Below are positions 17,860 to 27,713 of a stretch of 64,000 bases of DNA, in pieces. The stretch comes from Flavobacteriales bacterium UBA852 (GTDB lineage Bacteria > Bacteroidota > Bacteroidia > Flavobacteriales_E > Vicingaceae), in the NCBI GenBank assembly GCA_002295925.1, contig DBGO01000012.1:96011-160010 (forward strand), read 5' to 3'. The translations under genes and the position numbers were made by a program. A model generated the notes under the pieces. It was not told the origin of the DNA, did no database searches, and was given only the letters and a program-made list of their open reading frames with translations. How positions within the stretch are numbered: the first letter of the stretch is position 1; every line of letters begins with the position of its first letter.

Positions 17860-20800
17860 AGCTTAATAATTTTGGGTTTATATTAAATTTTATTTGATAA
17901 ATAGTTCCTGTTCCGGGAGAAGAAATAAGTTCAATTTCGCCATTTAGATAATTTACTCGCGTAAAAATATTTTGAATACCTATTCCTTTGCCTTCTTTCA
18001 TAATTCTCTCATAATCAAAACCTTTACCGTTATCTGAAATTGTCAGCAGTAGATTATTGCCTTCAAACAAAGCTGATACATTTACTTTATCTGCTTTGCT
18101 GTGCTTGATAATATTGTTAAATATCTCTTGTATGATACGGTAAATGGCAACCTCTGTATTTTGTTCTAAACGTAAATCTTGAATATTGGATTTAAAATCA
18201 ATAACTAATTCTTGATTTTGTAAATCACTAATCATTTCGTTTAGTGCATAATGCAAGCCAAACTCACGCAACGAACGCGACATTAAGCCATGCGATATAT
18301 TACGGGCTTCTTGTACCGATTTTGTCAGTAAACTAAGGATTTTATCATAAATATCATTTTCATAATCATCTAATTTTTCTTTAATAGAATCTAAGGCAGT
18401 AAGATTCATTTTAGCGGCAAGCAAAATTTGTCCCAAACCATCATGCATATCTTTGGCAAAGCGGTTTTTTTCTTTTTCTTGTGCGGCAATTACCTCTGCA
18501 ACCAGTTTTTCATTCAATTCTTTTTGCTCGGTAATATCGCGTTCAAGCACCAAAACCGAATTTTTATCATAAGGGGCTATTACACTGTTGTAAAATTTCA
18601 CCTGTTTATTCTTAATCAGATAATATTCATAATATTCTTTCTTTTTGTTTTTTAATACCCGGTTGATAACCTCTAAGTATTTTTGTGCAAATTTAGGATG
18701 GTGCAATTCGAGTAAACTTTTATTCAAATATTCTCTTTTGTTGTGTATCAAATTTTTTTCATCATCGCATTTAATAAAATGGATAATACCTTTGTTATCT
18801 ATTTGATACAGTATATCTGGCAAGGCATTGAGTAAACTGGACACTTCCGATAATTTTTTGTCCAGTTGTTTTTTTAGCAAATTGTTGTTATATATCATTT
18901 TAAACGTTCTGAGCAATCGGGCGAAATTGTTAATGTATAACGTTTTTAAATTTTTATCAATACCGGATAAATCAGTCATCCAATTACCGATTAATTTTCC
19001 ATCAATGATTACAGGGGTTACTTGTGCTTTCTTTTTATCAATAATCTTTTCTAACGTATTGGCGAGTTGTTTCTCCCCAAGCATTATTTTATTAACCACT
19101 TTTACTTTGTGTTTATCCCAATAATAAAGCGTAGAAATATTTTCATCATTTAGTTCTACAAATGCCATAGGAATATTTTTGCCGGCGAATAAGTTTTGAG
19201 TGTAAACGAAAATAGGCCGGATTTGATAAGAAAAGTTAGTGTATTGATAAGCATTTTTGTAAAAATGATTAATGCTTTTTTGCAATAAGTTGTCTAAGTG
19301 TTCCTTAGTTACATCTTTGGCATTAAAAATGACACCTGTAAACTGTTTGTTTTCAGTTCTGTTTTTTACTTTAACATTTAAGAATTTTACGCCTCCATTT
19401 TTATCAATCAATCTCCAAATATTTTCAGTGATAATATTTTCAACTGACTGTCTGCTTTTAAAAATATGCAGTGCCTCTTTTTTATCCTCATCATAAAAAT
19501 AATTCAGGAATGATTTACCGATAACTTCTTCGGGTAAATATCCCAATATGTTTTTAACAGCCGGCGAGATGTATTCAAATTCTCCTTTACTGTTTAATGT
19601 GCCGATAATATCAAAAGCCCCTTCAACCAACTCATGGAATTTCTTTTCATTTTTAAGCAGTTCTTGATGAAATGCAATATTTTGTAATGTGTGACTTATG
19701 TGTTGCGCTACAAATTCAAATATGGTCTTTTCTTGTTCAGTTAATTTTTCTTTTCGGTAAATTATCAAACTCCCGCCTTCTCCTTCTATACTTTTAATCG
19801 GAATGTTTACTTCGTACCCTTCATTATACTTATTGTGTTGACTTTTATACCTTTGACTTTTTTTAATTTTTAAATTTCTTACACTTTTAACAGTAACCGA
19901 ATCATTATCCAATATAAAATTTTTTACATTTTTATTGAATTCAATTTCAATAATTCCTTTATCAAATACAATTACTTCTTTTAGTTTTAGCAATATCCTG
20001 GATAACAATTTTTCTATACTAATATAGTTTTTAAACGTTTCATCTGATATCTCTATAAAAAAGTCTTTTATTTTACTAATGTTAACTTCATTATTTATAT
20101 CTTCAAACGTTCCGATGGCATATTTTTGATTTTGAAACTCAAAAAAATTGTTGGAATGCGCCACATAACATTCTTCATTATTGGGTAGTTTTAATTTATA
20201 AACTAAGTTTTTGAATGATAGTTCATTTGCCCAATTCTCATTAACTTTTTCAACATCTCCTTCTATAATCAACTTAGAGAAAGCAAAACAAGGCATTCCT
20301 ATCAGTTCTTCTTTTTTAAATCCGGTAAAGTTTATTAGTGATTCACTTACATCAATAATTATATATTCTCCGTTTACTTTTTTTGCCCAATACAACCCTT
20401 GCAATAATTTTTTACGCATTACTTCATTTTGTGCTAATACGAAATCATGAATATTATTTTCGGGCTTTGATAAATCGTAAACCTTTACAATTGACTTTAA
20501 GCCAATAATTTGTTTATTAATTCCATGTTTTTTGGTTATCCATCCTTGAATAAACAATCTTTTATTTGTTTTTGCCGTATAACTGTGATGACTATACATC
20601 ATCATATCTTGGTTTGAATCTTTAAATGACATAATTTCATCCATTATGCGTTGCTTTTCTTTTTTATCTATTAAATTAAACAACGCTTCAGGGTCATATG
20701 CCTGTTGGTTTGATATTTCAAGAACTGATTTTAGTTTATCAGAAAGAATCATTTTATTTAACCGGGCATCAAACTCCCAATTATAAAAATGATGAAAATC

Positions 20801-21343
20801 TTCCAACTCGGTCAGGTATTCCAATTTCCTGCTTTCACTTTCTTTTAATATTTCTATTTCCAGTCTTTTCTCTATCAATGGAGCAACATTAGAAAAGACA
20901 TCAAGAGCCAATTTTTCATCTTTCAAACTGTGTTGCGTTGTTAAGCCAACCAGTAAGCCAATTTTTTTATTATTCGAATCACGCAATTCGTAACCTATAT
21001 ATCCCCTTAATTGCATCTGCTTTGCCAACACATCATCAGGGAACAATTCGGATAACTTATCATTATATACGGCATATGCTTGTTTATTAAAAACAAGCTC
21101 ACAAGGTGTATATTCAAGATCATAAATAAAATTATCAATAATTGTATTATTGTGCGCCACAACTACTGTCTCCGATTTATTTTCTATAGGTAAAAATTTA
21201 CCCACAAAACAATAATCAAATGCCAAATGCTTTTGCAAATACAAGCATGCTTGTTGCAAAAATTCTATGTTCGATTTAATGCTTAACAACGGGTAGAAAT
21301 TACCGATAATTATTTGCGTTTTTTTATTTATTTCTTTTTTCAA
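17846..21343 (-). CDS. Multi-PAS/GAF sensor histidine kinase, NarL-partner type
   Basis: A 1165-residue kinase with no evident membrane span, so probably a cytoplasmic sensor. Domain order by eye: GAF-like (about 10-170), PAS (about 185-305), PAS (about 310-420), GAF-like (about 430-560), PAS (about 565-690, EGAFDIIGTLNSKGEFEYIS), an unassigned segment (about 690-850), PAS (about 855-970), HisKA_3 and HATPase. The phosphoacceptor is His967 in AKDMHDGLGQILLAAKM; the ATP site includes ISDNGKGFDYERI and GKGIGIQNI. The frame starts with TTG at 21341-21343; no ATG fits better. It overlaps the response regulator downstream. The signal is unknown. Confidence 0.93.
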   Translation of the reverse strand: MKKEINKKTQIIIGNFYPLLSIKSNIEFLQQACLYLQKHLAFDYCFVGKFLPIENKSETVVVAHNNTIIDNFIYDLEYTPCELVFNKQAYAVYNDKLSELFPDDVLAKQMQLRGYIGYELRDSNNKKIGLLVGLTTQHSLKDEKLALDVFSNVAPLIEKRLEIEILKESESRKLEYLTELEDFHHFYNWEFDARLNKMILSDKLKSVLEISNQQAYDPEALFNLIDKKEKQRIMDEIMSFKDSNQDMMMYSHHSYTAKTNKRLFIQGWITKKHGINKQIIGLKSIVKVYDLSKPENNIHDFVLAQNEVMRKKLLQGLYWAKKVNGEYIIIDVSESLINFTGFKKEELIGMPCFAFSKLIIEGDVEKVNENWANELSFKNLVYKLKLPNNEECYVAHSNNFFEFQNQKYAIGTFEDINNEVNISKIKDFFIEISDETFKNYISIEKLLSRILLKLKEVIVFDKGIIEIEFNKNVKNFILDNDSVTVKSVRNLKIKKSQRYKSQHNKYNEGYEVNIPIKSIEGEGGSLIIYRKEKLTEQEKTIFEFVAQHISHTLQNIAFHQELLKNEKKFHELVEGAFDIIGTLNSKGEFEYISPAVKNILGYLPEEVIGKSFLNYFYDEDKKEALHIFKSRQSVENIITENIWRLIDKNGGVKFLNVKVKNRTENKQFTGVIFNAKDVTKEHLDNLLQKSINHFYKNAYQYTNFSYQIRPIFVYTQNLFAGKNIPMAFVELNDENISTLYYWDKHKVKVVNKIMLGEKQLANTLEKIIDKKKAQVTPVIIDGKLIGNWMTDLSGIDKNLKTLYINNFARLLRTFKMIYNNNLLKKQLDKKLSEVSSLLNALPDILYQIDNKGIIHFIKCDDEKNLIHNKREYLNKSLLELHHPKFAQKYLEVINRVLKNKKKEYYEYYLIKNKQVKFYNSVIAPYDKNSVLVLERDITEQKELNEKLVAEVIAAQEKEKNRFAKDMHDGLGQILLAAKMNLTALDSIKEKLDDYENDIYDKILSLLTKSVQEARNISHGLMSRSLREFGLHYALNEMISDLQNQELVIDFKSNIQDLRLEQNTEVAIYRIIQEIFNNIIKHSKADKVNVSALFEGNNLLLTISDNGKGFDYERIMKEGKGIGIQNIFTRVNYLNGEIELISSPGTGTIYQIKFNINPKLLSYEKN

Positions 21344-21424
21344 AATGCCGGTAGGTTTTTATACAAATTAACATCTATATTTTACAGATTTCACCGACTA
21401 AAATACTTAATCTTTTCATCAATA

Positions 21425-21444
21425 ACTACGTAAAAACACGTAGT
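21425..21444. promoter_or_regulatory. Palindrome between the kinase gene and a secreted-protein gene
   Basis: ACTACGT (21425-21431) and ACGTAGT (21438-21444) form a perfect 7-base inverted repeat with six bases between. It lies in the divergent spacer, about 80 bases before each start codon. A near copy occurs at 30517-30536. NarL-type regulators bind such short palindromes, so the neighbouring regulator is a candidate; this is inference. Confidence 0.5.
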
Positions 21445-21522
21445 AATTTAAAAAAATAATTATGCAATGTTAAATTTTAGTTAAATTTTTTACTATATTT
21501 ATTGATTGAAAATCATTCCATT

Positions 21523-21891
21523 ATGAAAAAATCAACACTTTTATTAGTTGTATCTTTAATTTCCTTCTACGGATACAGTCAAAACATCGATAAAACAAAA
21601 AAACAATATGAAAAATATGTCTTTGAACATCGTCAAAATGAAAATTTAAAATTACGCGAACATGTTTTTCAGATAGATGTGAGTGAATTAACCCAATCTA
21701 AAATGGATAATTTTTTTTCAGTTTTAGATGCAAAAGAAGGCATTGTAGATTATTATTACAATAAAAATACAGGAGAAATACATATTTTCTATGTCAATTA
21801 CATTGATGAAGGAATAATCGAAGAATTAATCAGAAAAAGTGATTTTTCATCACCACAAAAAATTAAGGACGAAATTTTTGAAATTAAATAA
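21523..21891 (+). CDS. Small secreted protein of unknown function
   Basis: A 122-residue protein with a type I signal peptide (MKKSTLLLVVSLISFYGYSQ) chosen as the start; seven more codons upstream are in frame but not signal-like. The mature part is highly charged (NIDKTKKQYEKYVFEHRQNE) with a possible alpha/beta ferredoxin-like pattern (VFQIDVSELTQSKMDNFFSV then GIVDYYYNKNTGEIHIFYV). I recognise no family. It lies 9 bases before a large T9SS protein gene and is probably cotranscribed with it. Confidence 0.7.
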   Translation: MKKSTLLLVVSLISFYGYSQNIDKTKKQYEKYVFEHRQNENLKLREHVFQIDVSELTQSKMDNFFSVLDAKEGIVDYYYNKNTGEIHIFYVNYIDEGIIEELIRKSDFSSPQKIKDEIFEIK

Positions 21892-21900
21892 TTATACAAT

Positions 21901-24693
21901 ATGTTATTACAACTACGCATTTATATATTCCTTATGGTAAGTTTAACTTACTTTTCCTTATCTGGTCAAACATTTAATAATGGCACAAATACCAGTATCC
22001 CCGATTGTGGTAGTCAGGTTTGCTCATCCATAAATGTATCCGGGTTACCGTCAACTATTGACGGCACTTTTGGTCTTGAACAAGTGTGTATAAAAATCAA
22101 CCATACCTGGGATGCTGATCTTGATATATTTTTAGTGGCTCCTGATGGTACAACTGTAGAATTAAGTACTGATAATGGTGGCAGCAGTGATGATTACGGC
22201 TCGGGATCAAATAACAATTCAGGTCCTTATACTTGTTTTGACATGACAGGAGGTACTGCTATTACTGCAGGCACAGCACCTTTCACTTCAGGACCTTATA
22301 CACCTGAAGGAAACTTGGGGGATGTAAATAATGGTCAAAATCCTAACGGAACATGGCAATTATGTGTTACTGATGATGGATGTGGTGATAATGGCTTCAT
22401 AAACTATTGGGAATTAACATTTGGCAACAATCCTGCCCCACCAAGTGGAGGTGGTTCTGCTCCTACTAATGATAATTGCTCTAATGCAACTACAATGAAT
22501 TGTGGTGATAATCTAACCTCTCAAACAACAGTTGGTGCTACAGCAAATGGAAGTTCTACAGGCTGCACCTTGGGAATGGGCGTTTGGTATTCCTTCACTC
22601 CAGTGTCAACACAATCGGTAACTGTAACTGCTACTCCTGAAGCCGGTTATGATATCGAATTAGCCATAGCTTCAGGTTCTTGTAGCTCCATGGCAAATGT
22701 TGCTTGTGAAGATGCAGGATTATCGGGAGACCCAGAAACAGTAACATTTACTGCTTCTGCCGGTGTAACTTATTATTTTTACGTAGCTCATTACAGCAGT
22801 TCCAGTTCTACAACGGGAGCATTTGATATTTCTTTAAGTTGTAGCGCACCCTGCTCTTCACCATCAAATGATGACTGCTCTGGAGCTACTGCGGTAACTG
22901 TTGGCACATTTAACGGTGGATGTACTAATACCGTAAGTGGTACTGTAAACTGTGCTACACAATCCAGTCAAAGCACTTCTGCTTGTAGTGGTACAGAAGA
23001 TGACGATGTATGGTATTCTTTTGTTGCTCCTGCGTCGGGTACTGTAAATATTGACCTTCTAAATGTATCAGGTTCTACTACGGATTTGTACCATTCTGTT
23101 TGGTCTGGCTCTTGCCCTACGCTATCTTTAGTTTCCGGAAGTTGTAGCGATCCTAATTCCAGCACCTTATCCGGATTAACGCCCGGGCAAACTTATTATG
23201 TACGGGTTTATACTTGGACCAGTACGACAGGTCAAAATACTACTTTTGACATTTGTATTGAAGATGGTACTTGTCCTTCTACTCCTTCTAATGATGAGTG
23301 CTCAGGAGCAACGCCTGTTACTGTTAATACATCCGGATGTACTTCAACAGCGAATGGTGCTGTAAATTGTGCGACTCAAACTACCTCACCTGCAAACTCT
23401 TCCAGTTGCTTTGGGACAGCTGACGATGATGTTTGGTTCTCATTCACAGCTCCGGCAACAGGTGCCGTAAGTATTAATTTACAAAATATTTCAGGTTCTA
23501 CGACTGATTTATATCATTCTGTTTGGTCCGGGACTTGCCCAAGCCTAACTCTTGTTAGTGGCACATGTAGTGACCCAAATAGTCAGCAAGTAACAAGCTT
23601 AACTCCAGGACAAACATATTACTTACGTGTATATACATATACTTCAACATCTGGACAAACAACCACATTTGATGTATGTATTTCTGAAATAGATGCTTGT
23701 GGAAGTAATGGGACCAATGATTTTTGCGAAGATGCAGCAACACTTTCTCCCGGCGGAAGTTTTTTGAGTAATACAACTTCTGCTTATACAGTTGATGCAC
23801 CCGGTAACTTAAATTCAGAATTTTGTGGTGCTTTGGATAATAATTCTTGGTATCAATTTACAGCAACTTCTACAACCGAAACTTTTAATTTTAATACCGT
23901 TGCCAATTGTGCAAATGCTGATGGTATTCAAGCCGAAGTTTATTCAGTAACTACTGATGCTAATGGTTGCTGTTCGAATTTCACATCAATGTCGAATTGT
24001 TGGAACCCTACTACTCAAACCTCAGGAACGGTAACAGCAACCGGATTAACAGTTGGGCAAACCTATTATTTAATGGTTGACGGTTATGCCGGCGACCAAT
24101 GTGATTTTGAAGTATTAGGATGGTCTTCTACTCCTGTACTGCCTGTTGAATTAATTTCTTTTACAGGAAAACCAATAGCAGAAGGAAATTTATTGAAATG
24201 GGCTACCGCTACAGAAATTAATAATAAAGCGTTTTTTATTGAGCGTTCTGTTGATGGGCACTTATTCGAAACGATAGGACGAGTTGAGGGGAATGGCAAC
24301 AGCAATGTTATCAATAACTACTCGTACATCGATGAAAATGTAGCGCCTACTTCTACCTTTTATTATCGCTTAAAACAAATGGATTACGATGGCAAAATAT
24401 CTTATTCGGATGTGATTGTAATAAACAGGAATGATGCCGTTATTGATATTTACCCCAATCCATCGGATGATAATTTCTACCTAAATCTTCAAAATATTGA
24501 TGAGCAAAATATAACTATTAAAATTTATGATGTTGTGGGAAAAGAAATTTATTCTTCAACCGGAAATATTTCATCCAATTCGCAAACCATCAATTTATCT
24601 AACGAAATAAATTTACCGAAAGGCATTTATTTTATTGCTGTTTACAATAATCAAAATGAGAAAATTTTCTTTGAACAAATCATCAGAAAGTAA
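21901..24693 (+). CDS. T9SS-sorted surface protein with P domain and repeated beta-sandwich domains
   Basis: A 930-residue exported protein. A signal peptide (about residues 1-22, FLMVSLTYFSLSGQ) is followed by a proprotein-convertase-type P domain (about 30-180: HTWDADLDIFLVAPDGTT and NGTWQLCVTDDGCGDNGF). Then come four cysteine-containing beta-sandwich domains starting PTNDNC, PSNDDC, PSNDEC and GTNDFC. The two middle ones are close copies. The C-terminus is a T9SS type A domain (YPNPSDDNFYLN) preceded by a LLKWATATEINNKAFFIERS segment common in such proteins. It has no protease catalytic domain, so adhesion or binding is more likely than proteolysis. It ends at a terminator. Confidence 0.85.
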   Translation: MLLQLRIYIFLMVSLTYFSLSGQTFNNGTNTSIPDCGSQVCSSINVSGLPSTIDGTFGLEQVCIKINHTWDADLDIFLVAPDGTTVELSTDNGGSSDDYGSGSNNNSGPYTCFDMTGGTAITAGTAPFTSGPYTPEGNLGDVNNGQNPNGTWQLCVTDDGCGDNGFINYWELTFGNNPAPPSGGGSAPTNDNCSNATTMNCGDNLTSQTTVGATANGSSTGCTLGMGVWYSFTPVSTQSVTVTATPEAGYDIELAIASGSCSSMANVACEDAGLSGDPETVTFTASAGVTYYFYVAHYSSSSSTTGAFDISLSCSAPCSSPSNDDCSGATAVTVGTFNGGCTNTVSGTVNCATQSSQSTSACSGTEDDDVWYSFVAPASGTVNIDLLNVSGSTTDLYHSVWSGSCPTLSLVSGSCSDPNSSTLSGLTPGQTYYVRVYTWTSTTGQNTTFDICIEDGTCPSTPSNDECSGATPVTVNTSGCTSTANGAVNCATQTTSPANSSSCFGTADDDVWFSFTAPATGAVSINLQNISGSTTDLYHSVWSGTCPSLTLVSGTCSDPNSQQVTSLTPGQTYYLRVYTYTSTSGQTTTFDVCISEIDACGSNGTNDFCEDAATLSPGGSFLSNTTSAYTVDAPGNLNSEFCGALDNNSWYQFTATSTTETFNFNTVANCANADGIQAEVYSVTTDANGCCSNFTSMSNCWNPTTQTSGTVTATGLTVGQTYYLMVDGYAGDQCDFEVLGWSSTPVLPVELISFTGKPIAEGNLLKWATATEINNKAFFIERSVDGHLFETIGRVEGNGNSNVINNYSYIDENVAPTSTFYYRLKQMDYDGKISYSDVIVINRNDAVIDIYPNPSDDNFYLNLQNIDEQNITIKIYDVVGKEIYSSTGNISSNSQTINLSNEINLPKGIYFIAVYNNQNEKIFFEQIIRK
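22861..23694 (+). repeat. Tandem domain repeat inside the T9SS protein
   Basis: Two consecutive units (about 22861-23283 and 23284-23694) encode closely similar domains. Both contain GSTTDLYHSVWSG, then CSDPNS, then LTPGQTYY. The DNA has diverged at synonymous sites, which indicates an older duplication under selection rather than a recent copy. Confidence 0.8.
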
Positions 24694-24724
24694 ATGTTTA
24701 ATTTCATTTTAATTTTCTAATTTT

Positions 24725-24750
24725 AAAGCGTCCAAATTGGGCGCTTTTTT
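24725..24750 (+). terminator. Terminator after the P-domain protein gene
   Basis: AAAGCGTCC (24725-24733) pairs with GGGCGCTTT (24739-24747), with one G-T pair and a five-base loop, followed by T residues. Confidence 0.75.
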
Positions 24751-24774
24751 ATTTAACAAAAAACTACCAATGTT

Positions 24775-25653
24775 ATGAAAGATAAATTAATGCTTAAAGA
24801 TAATGCTCTTGAAAATAAAACAATTATTGTAACCGGCGGTGGAACAGGTTTGGGTAAAAGTATGGCAACCGCTTTTTTACACTTGGGTGCAAATATTACC
24901 ATTTGCAGCCGTAAAATTGAGGTTTTGAAAAATACGCAGGAAGAACTGATTAAAGAAACCGGAAACGAAAATTTACATATTGTTGCTTGCGATGTAAGAA
25001 AATATGAAGAAGTCGAAAATGTTTTGAATGAAACAGTCAATCGGTTTGGCTCATTTAACGGTTTGGTAAATAATGCGGCGGGAAATTTTATCTCTCCTAC
25101 CGAAAGATTATCGCATAAAGCTTTTGATACTATTGTTGATATTGTTTTAAAAGGAACATATAATTTTTCATTAGCTTCGGGCAAATATTGGATTAAAGAA
25201 AATATTGCCGCCAATATGCTAAACATTGTTACTACCTACAGTTGGACAGGAAGCGGATACGTAGCCCCCAGTGCTGCTGCAAAAGGTGGCGTTTTAGCTC
25301 TTACTCGCTCTTTGGCATCGGAGTGGGCAAAATATAAAATCAGAGCAAATGCCATTGCTCCGGGTCCCTTCCCTACTCAAGGCGCTTTTTCCCGGTTATT
25401 TCCGGAAGCCATTCATAAACAACTGGACCCATTGAAACGTATTCCGCTAAAACGATATGGTGAGCATTACGAATTAGCTAATTTGGCGTCTTATTTAATG
25501 AGCGACTTTTCGGCTTATATGACGGGCGAAGTAGTAACCATTGATGGTGGAGAGTGGATTTACAATGCAGGAGAATTCAATGCTTTTGATAATATTCCGC
25601 AAGAAATGTGGGATTATATCGAAAAAGAAGTGCGTGGTAAAAATAAAAAATAA
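24775..25653 (+). CDS. SDR oxidoreductase, 2,4-dienoyl-CoA reductase-like
   Basis: A 292-residue short-chain dehydrogenase/reductase. The nucleotide-binding TGGGTGLG and LVNNAAGNF motifs are present. The usual YxxxK motif is replaced by SxxxK (Ser166, Lys170), and Tyr155 sits 15 residues before Lys170. This matches the eukaryotic-type 2,4-dienoyl-CoA reductases (DECR), where Tyr and Lys have the same spacing. TGSGYVAPSAAAKGG, APGPFPTQGAFSRLFPE and VTIDGGEW also match DECR. It likely reduces dienoyl-CoA with NADPH during unsaturated fatty acid degradation. It appears monocistronic. Confidence 0.88.
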   Translation: MKDKLMLKDNALENKTIIVTGGGTGLGKSMATAFLHLGANITICSRKIEVLKNTQEELIKETGNENLHIVACDVRKYEEVENVLNETVNRFGSFNGLVNNAAGNFISPTERLSHKAFDTIVDIVLKGTYNFSLASGKYWIKENIAANMLNIVTTYSWTGSGYVAPSAAAKGGVLALTRSLASEWAKYKIRANAIAPGPFPTQGAFSRLFPEAIHKQLDPLKRIPLKRYGEHYELANLASYLMSDFSAYMTGEVVTIDGGEWIYNAGEFNAFDNIPQEMWDYIEKEVRGKNKK

Positions 25654-25657
25654 CCGG

Positions 25658-26965
25658 TTACAACATATTTAAAATTGCCAAATAGACTTGTTGCCAATTT
25701 TTCCAGTTTTCGGTATTGCTGAAAGCATCATTGTGCCATAAGCAAATAAATGTACCATTAATTTTTTTCACCTCATCAATCAATTTTTGATATTCGGAAA
25801 TGGCTTGCTTGGGCGTGAGTTTTAAGTAATATCGAAATGTTGCATCCATTGCGGTTAATGGGAAAATTTTCAACTCTTCAGGTTTATTTTTCTTTAAATT
25901 AAAAAATGTAAAAGGTAAACATACGCCGGCTCTAAAACCAGGCAATTCTGCATAACCGAGCGTGTAATCGTTTTTTATACCCAAACGAAGTAAATTTTCA
26001 TAAGTTTGAGGTAAAGTTAATTTAAGAAAATGCTGTCGCGAACTGACAATTTGTGTTTCGGCAATCAGCTCCAAGCGTTCTTTTTCTATTTGTAATTGAT
26101 GACCATTTTCGTTCGACAAATAAGACGGATGTAATCCTATTTCAACATTATGCTTTTGCAAAAATTGAATTCTTTTTTTCAACAGCGGATAATCGAAAGG
26201 CACATTTTTATCATACGCAGTATAATTTCCAACCAAGAAAAAATAAATCTGCTTCGTAATGTTTTTATTTCGGGTAACTTCAATATGCCATTCATACGTA
26301 TCAAACGGATCAGGTTCTTTACCCAACAACACATTTATTCTTTTTTTTAACCATTCGGGTGATTTTACATCTCGTAAAACCCCTCCTAAATTGCGTGCAA
26401 ACCCTTTTCCTTTAAAGGCAAAAGCATTATCTACATCAACTGTATCTATGTATTGAAACGTTTGTTCGTTAAATCGAAGTTGAGGATATTTTTTTTGAAC
26501 CGTTTGTTTAAATATCGCCAACCAATAATTTACAATCGGTTTTTGAGCGATATTATTTTGATAAGCAAATGAATTTTCAGCCAAAAATCGTCCGTGTGCG
26601 TCTCTTTTTTGCTCCAAATATTCTTCGTAACGCGTAATCATCCAGAACGTGGCGGCAAATATATCAAATGGTAAATCTCCAGACTTTTTTTCCTGATGAA
26701 ATAATGTGATAATTTCGTCAATTTTCCCTTTTTGTAAATCTTGTTTCTTTATAGTATTATCAAAGAGTATTTCAGTGTTTTTGGGAATGATGATAATTTG
26801 ATTATTAGAAAAATTTTCGCCATAACTGATTCTAACTCCTTGAAATGTTTCTAATGCTTGTTTATCTGTTGTTATTTTGCAGTTAATATTTAGCCATTGA
26901 TTAAAAATTACATCAATTATATATTGTAAGCGGGGCGAATTGTTATGGGAATAAAGAAGAATCAT
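25658..26965 (-). CDS. Polysaccharide deacetylase-like protein (DUF7033 type)
   Basis: A 435-residue protein of a Bacteroidota family with an N-terminal domain of the DUF7033 kind and a C-terminal deacetylase-like (NodB) fold. Metal-site-like motifs are YIDTVDVDNAFAFKGKG, VEIGLHPSY, LPGFRAGVCLPF and CLWHNDAFS. No signal peptide is visible. The substrate may be a surface glycan precursor, but this is not shown by the sequence. The gene overlaps the upstream radC by four bases and is read after it. Confidence 0.78.
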   Translation of the reverse strand: MILLYSHNNSPRLQYIIDVIFNQWLNINCKITTDKQALETFQGVRISYGENFSNNQIIIIPKNTEILFDNTIKKQDLQKGKIDEIITLFHQEKKSGDLPFDIFAATFWMITRYEEYLEQKRDAHGRFLAENSFAYQNNIAQKPIVNYWLAIFKQTVQKKYPQLRFNEQTFQYIDTVDVDNAFAFKGKGFARNLGGVLRDVKSPEWLKKRINVLLGKEPDPFDTYEWHIEVTRNKNITKQIYFFLVGNYTAYDKNVPFDYPLLKKRIQFLQKHNVEIGLHPSYLSNENGHQLQIEKERLELIAETQIVSSRQHFLKLTLPQTYENLLRLGIKNDYTLGYAELPGFRAGVCLPFTFFNLKKNKPEELKIFPLTAMDATFRYYLKLTPKQAISEYQKLIDEVKKINGTFICLWHNDAFSNTENWKNWQQVYLAILNML

Positions 26966-27651
26966 AGAATACCGTTGTCGGCAAAGCTAAAATAAGAATT
27001 ATTCGTGATTATTAAATGGTCGAGCAAGGATATATCCAACAATTGACAGGCATTTTTTATTTTTTGTGTCAATTGTTTATCAGCAGGGCTGGGTTGTAAA
27101 TTTCCCGAAGGGTGATTATGTGCCAATATTAAGCCCGAAGAAAGTTTTGAAATTGCCGATTTAAGGATTATTCGCACATCGGCAACTGTTCCGCTTACTC
27201 CGCCCTGTCCTATTTTTTCTTTGGCAATTACCTGATTTGCTCTGTTTAGGTGTAAAATCCAAAATTCTTCAAACGGTAAATCAATCATTAAGGCGTGTAA
27301 TACGTTAAAGGCTTCTTTTGACGAGGTAATTTTTGGTCGTTCGGGCAACTCTTCGTTTTTTCGTCTCCGTCCAATTTCCAATGCCGAAGCAACGGTAATG
27401 GCTTTTGCTTCGCCAACACCTTCGAACTTGGTAAAATCGCTTATTTCCCATTGCGCCAACTCATTCAACGAATTGTTTGCCGATTGTAAAATTCGTTTTG
27501 ATAATTCTACCGCATTTTCGTTTTTATTTCCCGAGCCCAAAAGTATTGCCAATAATTCGGCATCGGTCAATGAGTGCCTGCCTTTGAGCAGCATTTTTTC
27601 GCGAGGGCGGTCTTCGAGCGCCCAATTTTTTATTCCTAATTTTTTATGCAT
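26962..27651 (-). CDS. radC: RadC family JAB-domain protein
   Basis: A 229-residue protein with an N-terminal helix-hairpin-helix region (ELLAILLGSGNKNENAVELS, then FTKFEGVGEAKA) and a C-terminal JAB/MPN metalloprotease-like domain with the zinc motif LAHNHPSGNLQPSPAD. Despite its name its role in DNA repair is not established. It lies downstream of rpsT behind a hairpin, so it may have its own weak promoter or depend on read-through. Confidence 0.93.
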   Translation of the reverse strand: MHKKLGIKNWALEDRPREKMLLKGRHSLTDAELLAILLGSGNKNENAVELSKRILQSANNSLNELAQWEISDFTKFEGVGEAKAITVASALEIGRRRKNEELPERPKITSSKEAFNVLHALMIDLPFEEFWILHLNRANQVIAKEKIGQGGVSGTVADVRIILKSAISKLSSGLILAHNHPSGNLQPSPADKQLTQKIKNACQLLDISLLDHLIITNNSYFSFADNGIL

Positions 27652-27665
27652 AAGTAAATATAAAA

Positions 27666-27693
27666 AAAGCTCTTCAAATGTTTGAAGAGCTTT
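27666..27693 (-). terminator. Terminator after rpsT
   Basis: AAAGCTCTTCAAA (27666-27678) and TTTGAAGAGCTTT (27681-27693) form a perfect 12-13 bp stem with a minimal loop. On the reverse strand it is followed by a T-run, 20 bases after the rpsT stop. Confidence 0.85.
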
Positions 27694-27713
27694 AATTTTT
27701 TAACCTATCTAAA

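Noticed and set aside
22861..23694. The repeated domains as a recent or phase-variable DNA repeat
   Set aside because: The copies differ at many synonymous positions and have no long exact match, so they are old protein-level duplications.
24775..25653. SDR with missing catalytic tyrosine as an inactive enzyme
   Set aside because: The SxxxK pattern with a tyrosine 15 residues before the lysine is the normal active site of 2,4-dienoyl-CoA reductases.
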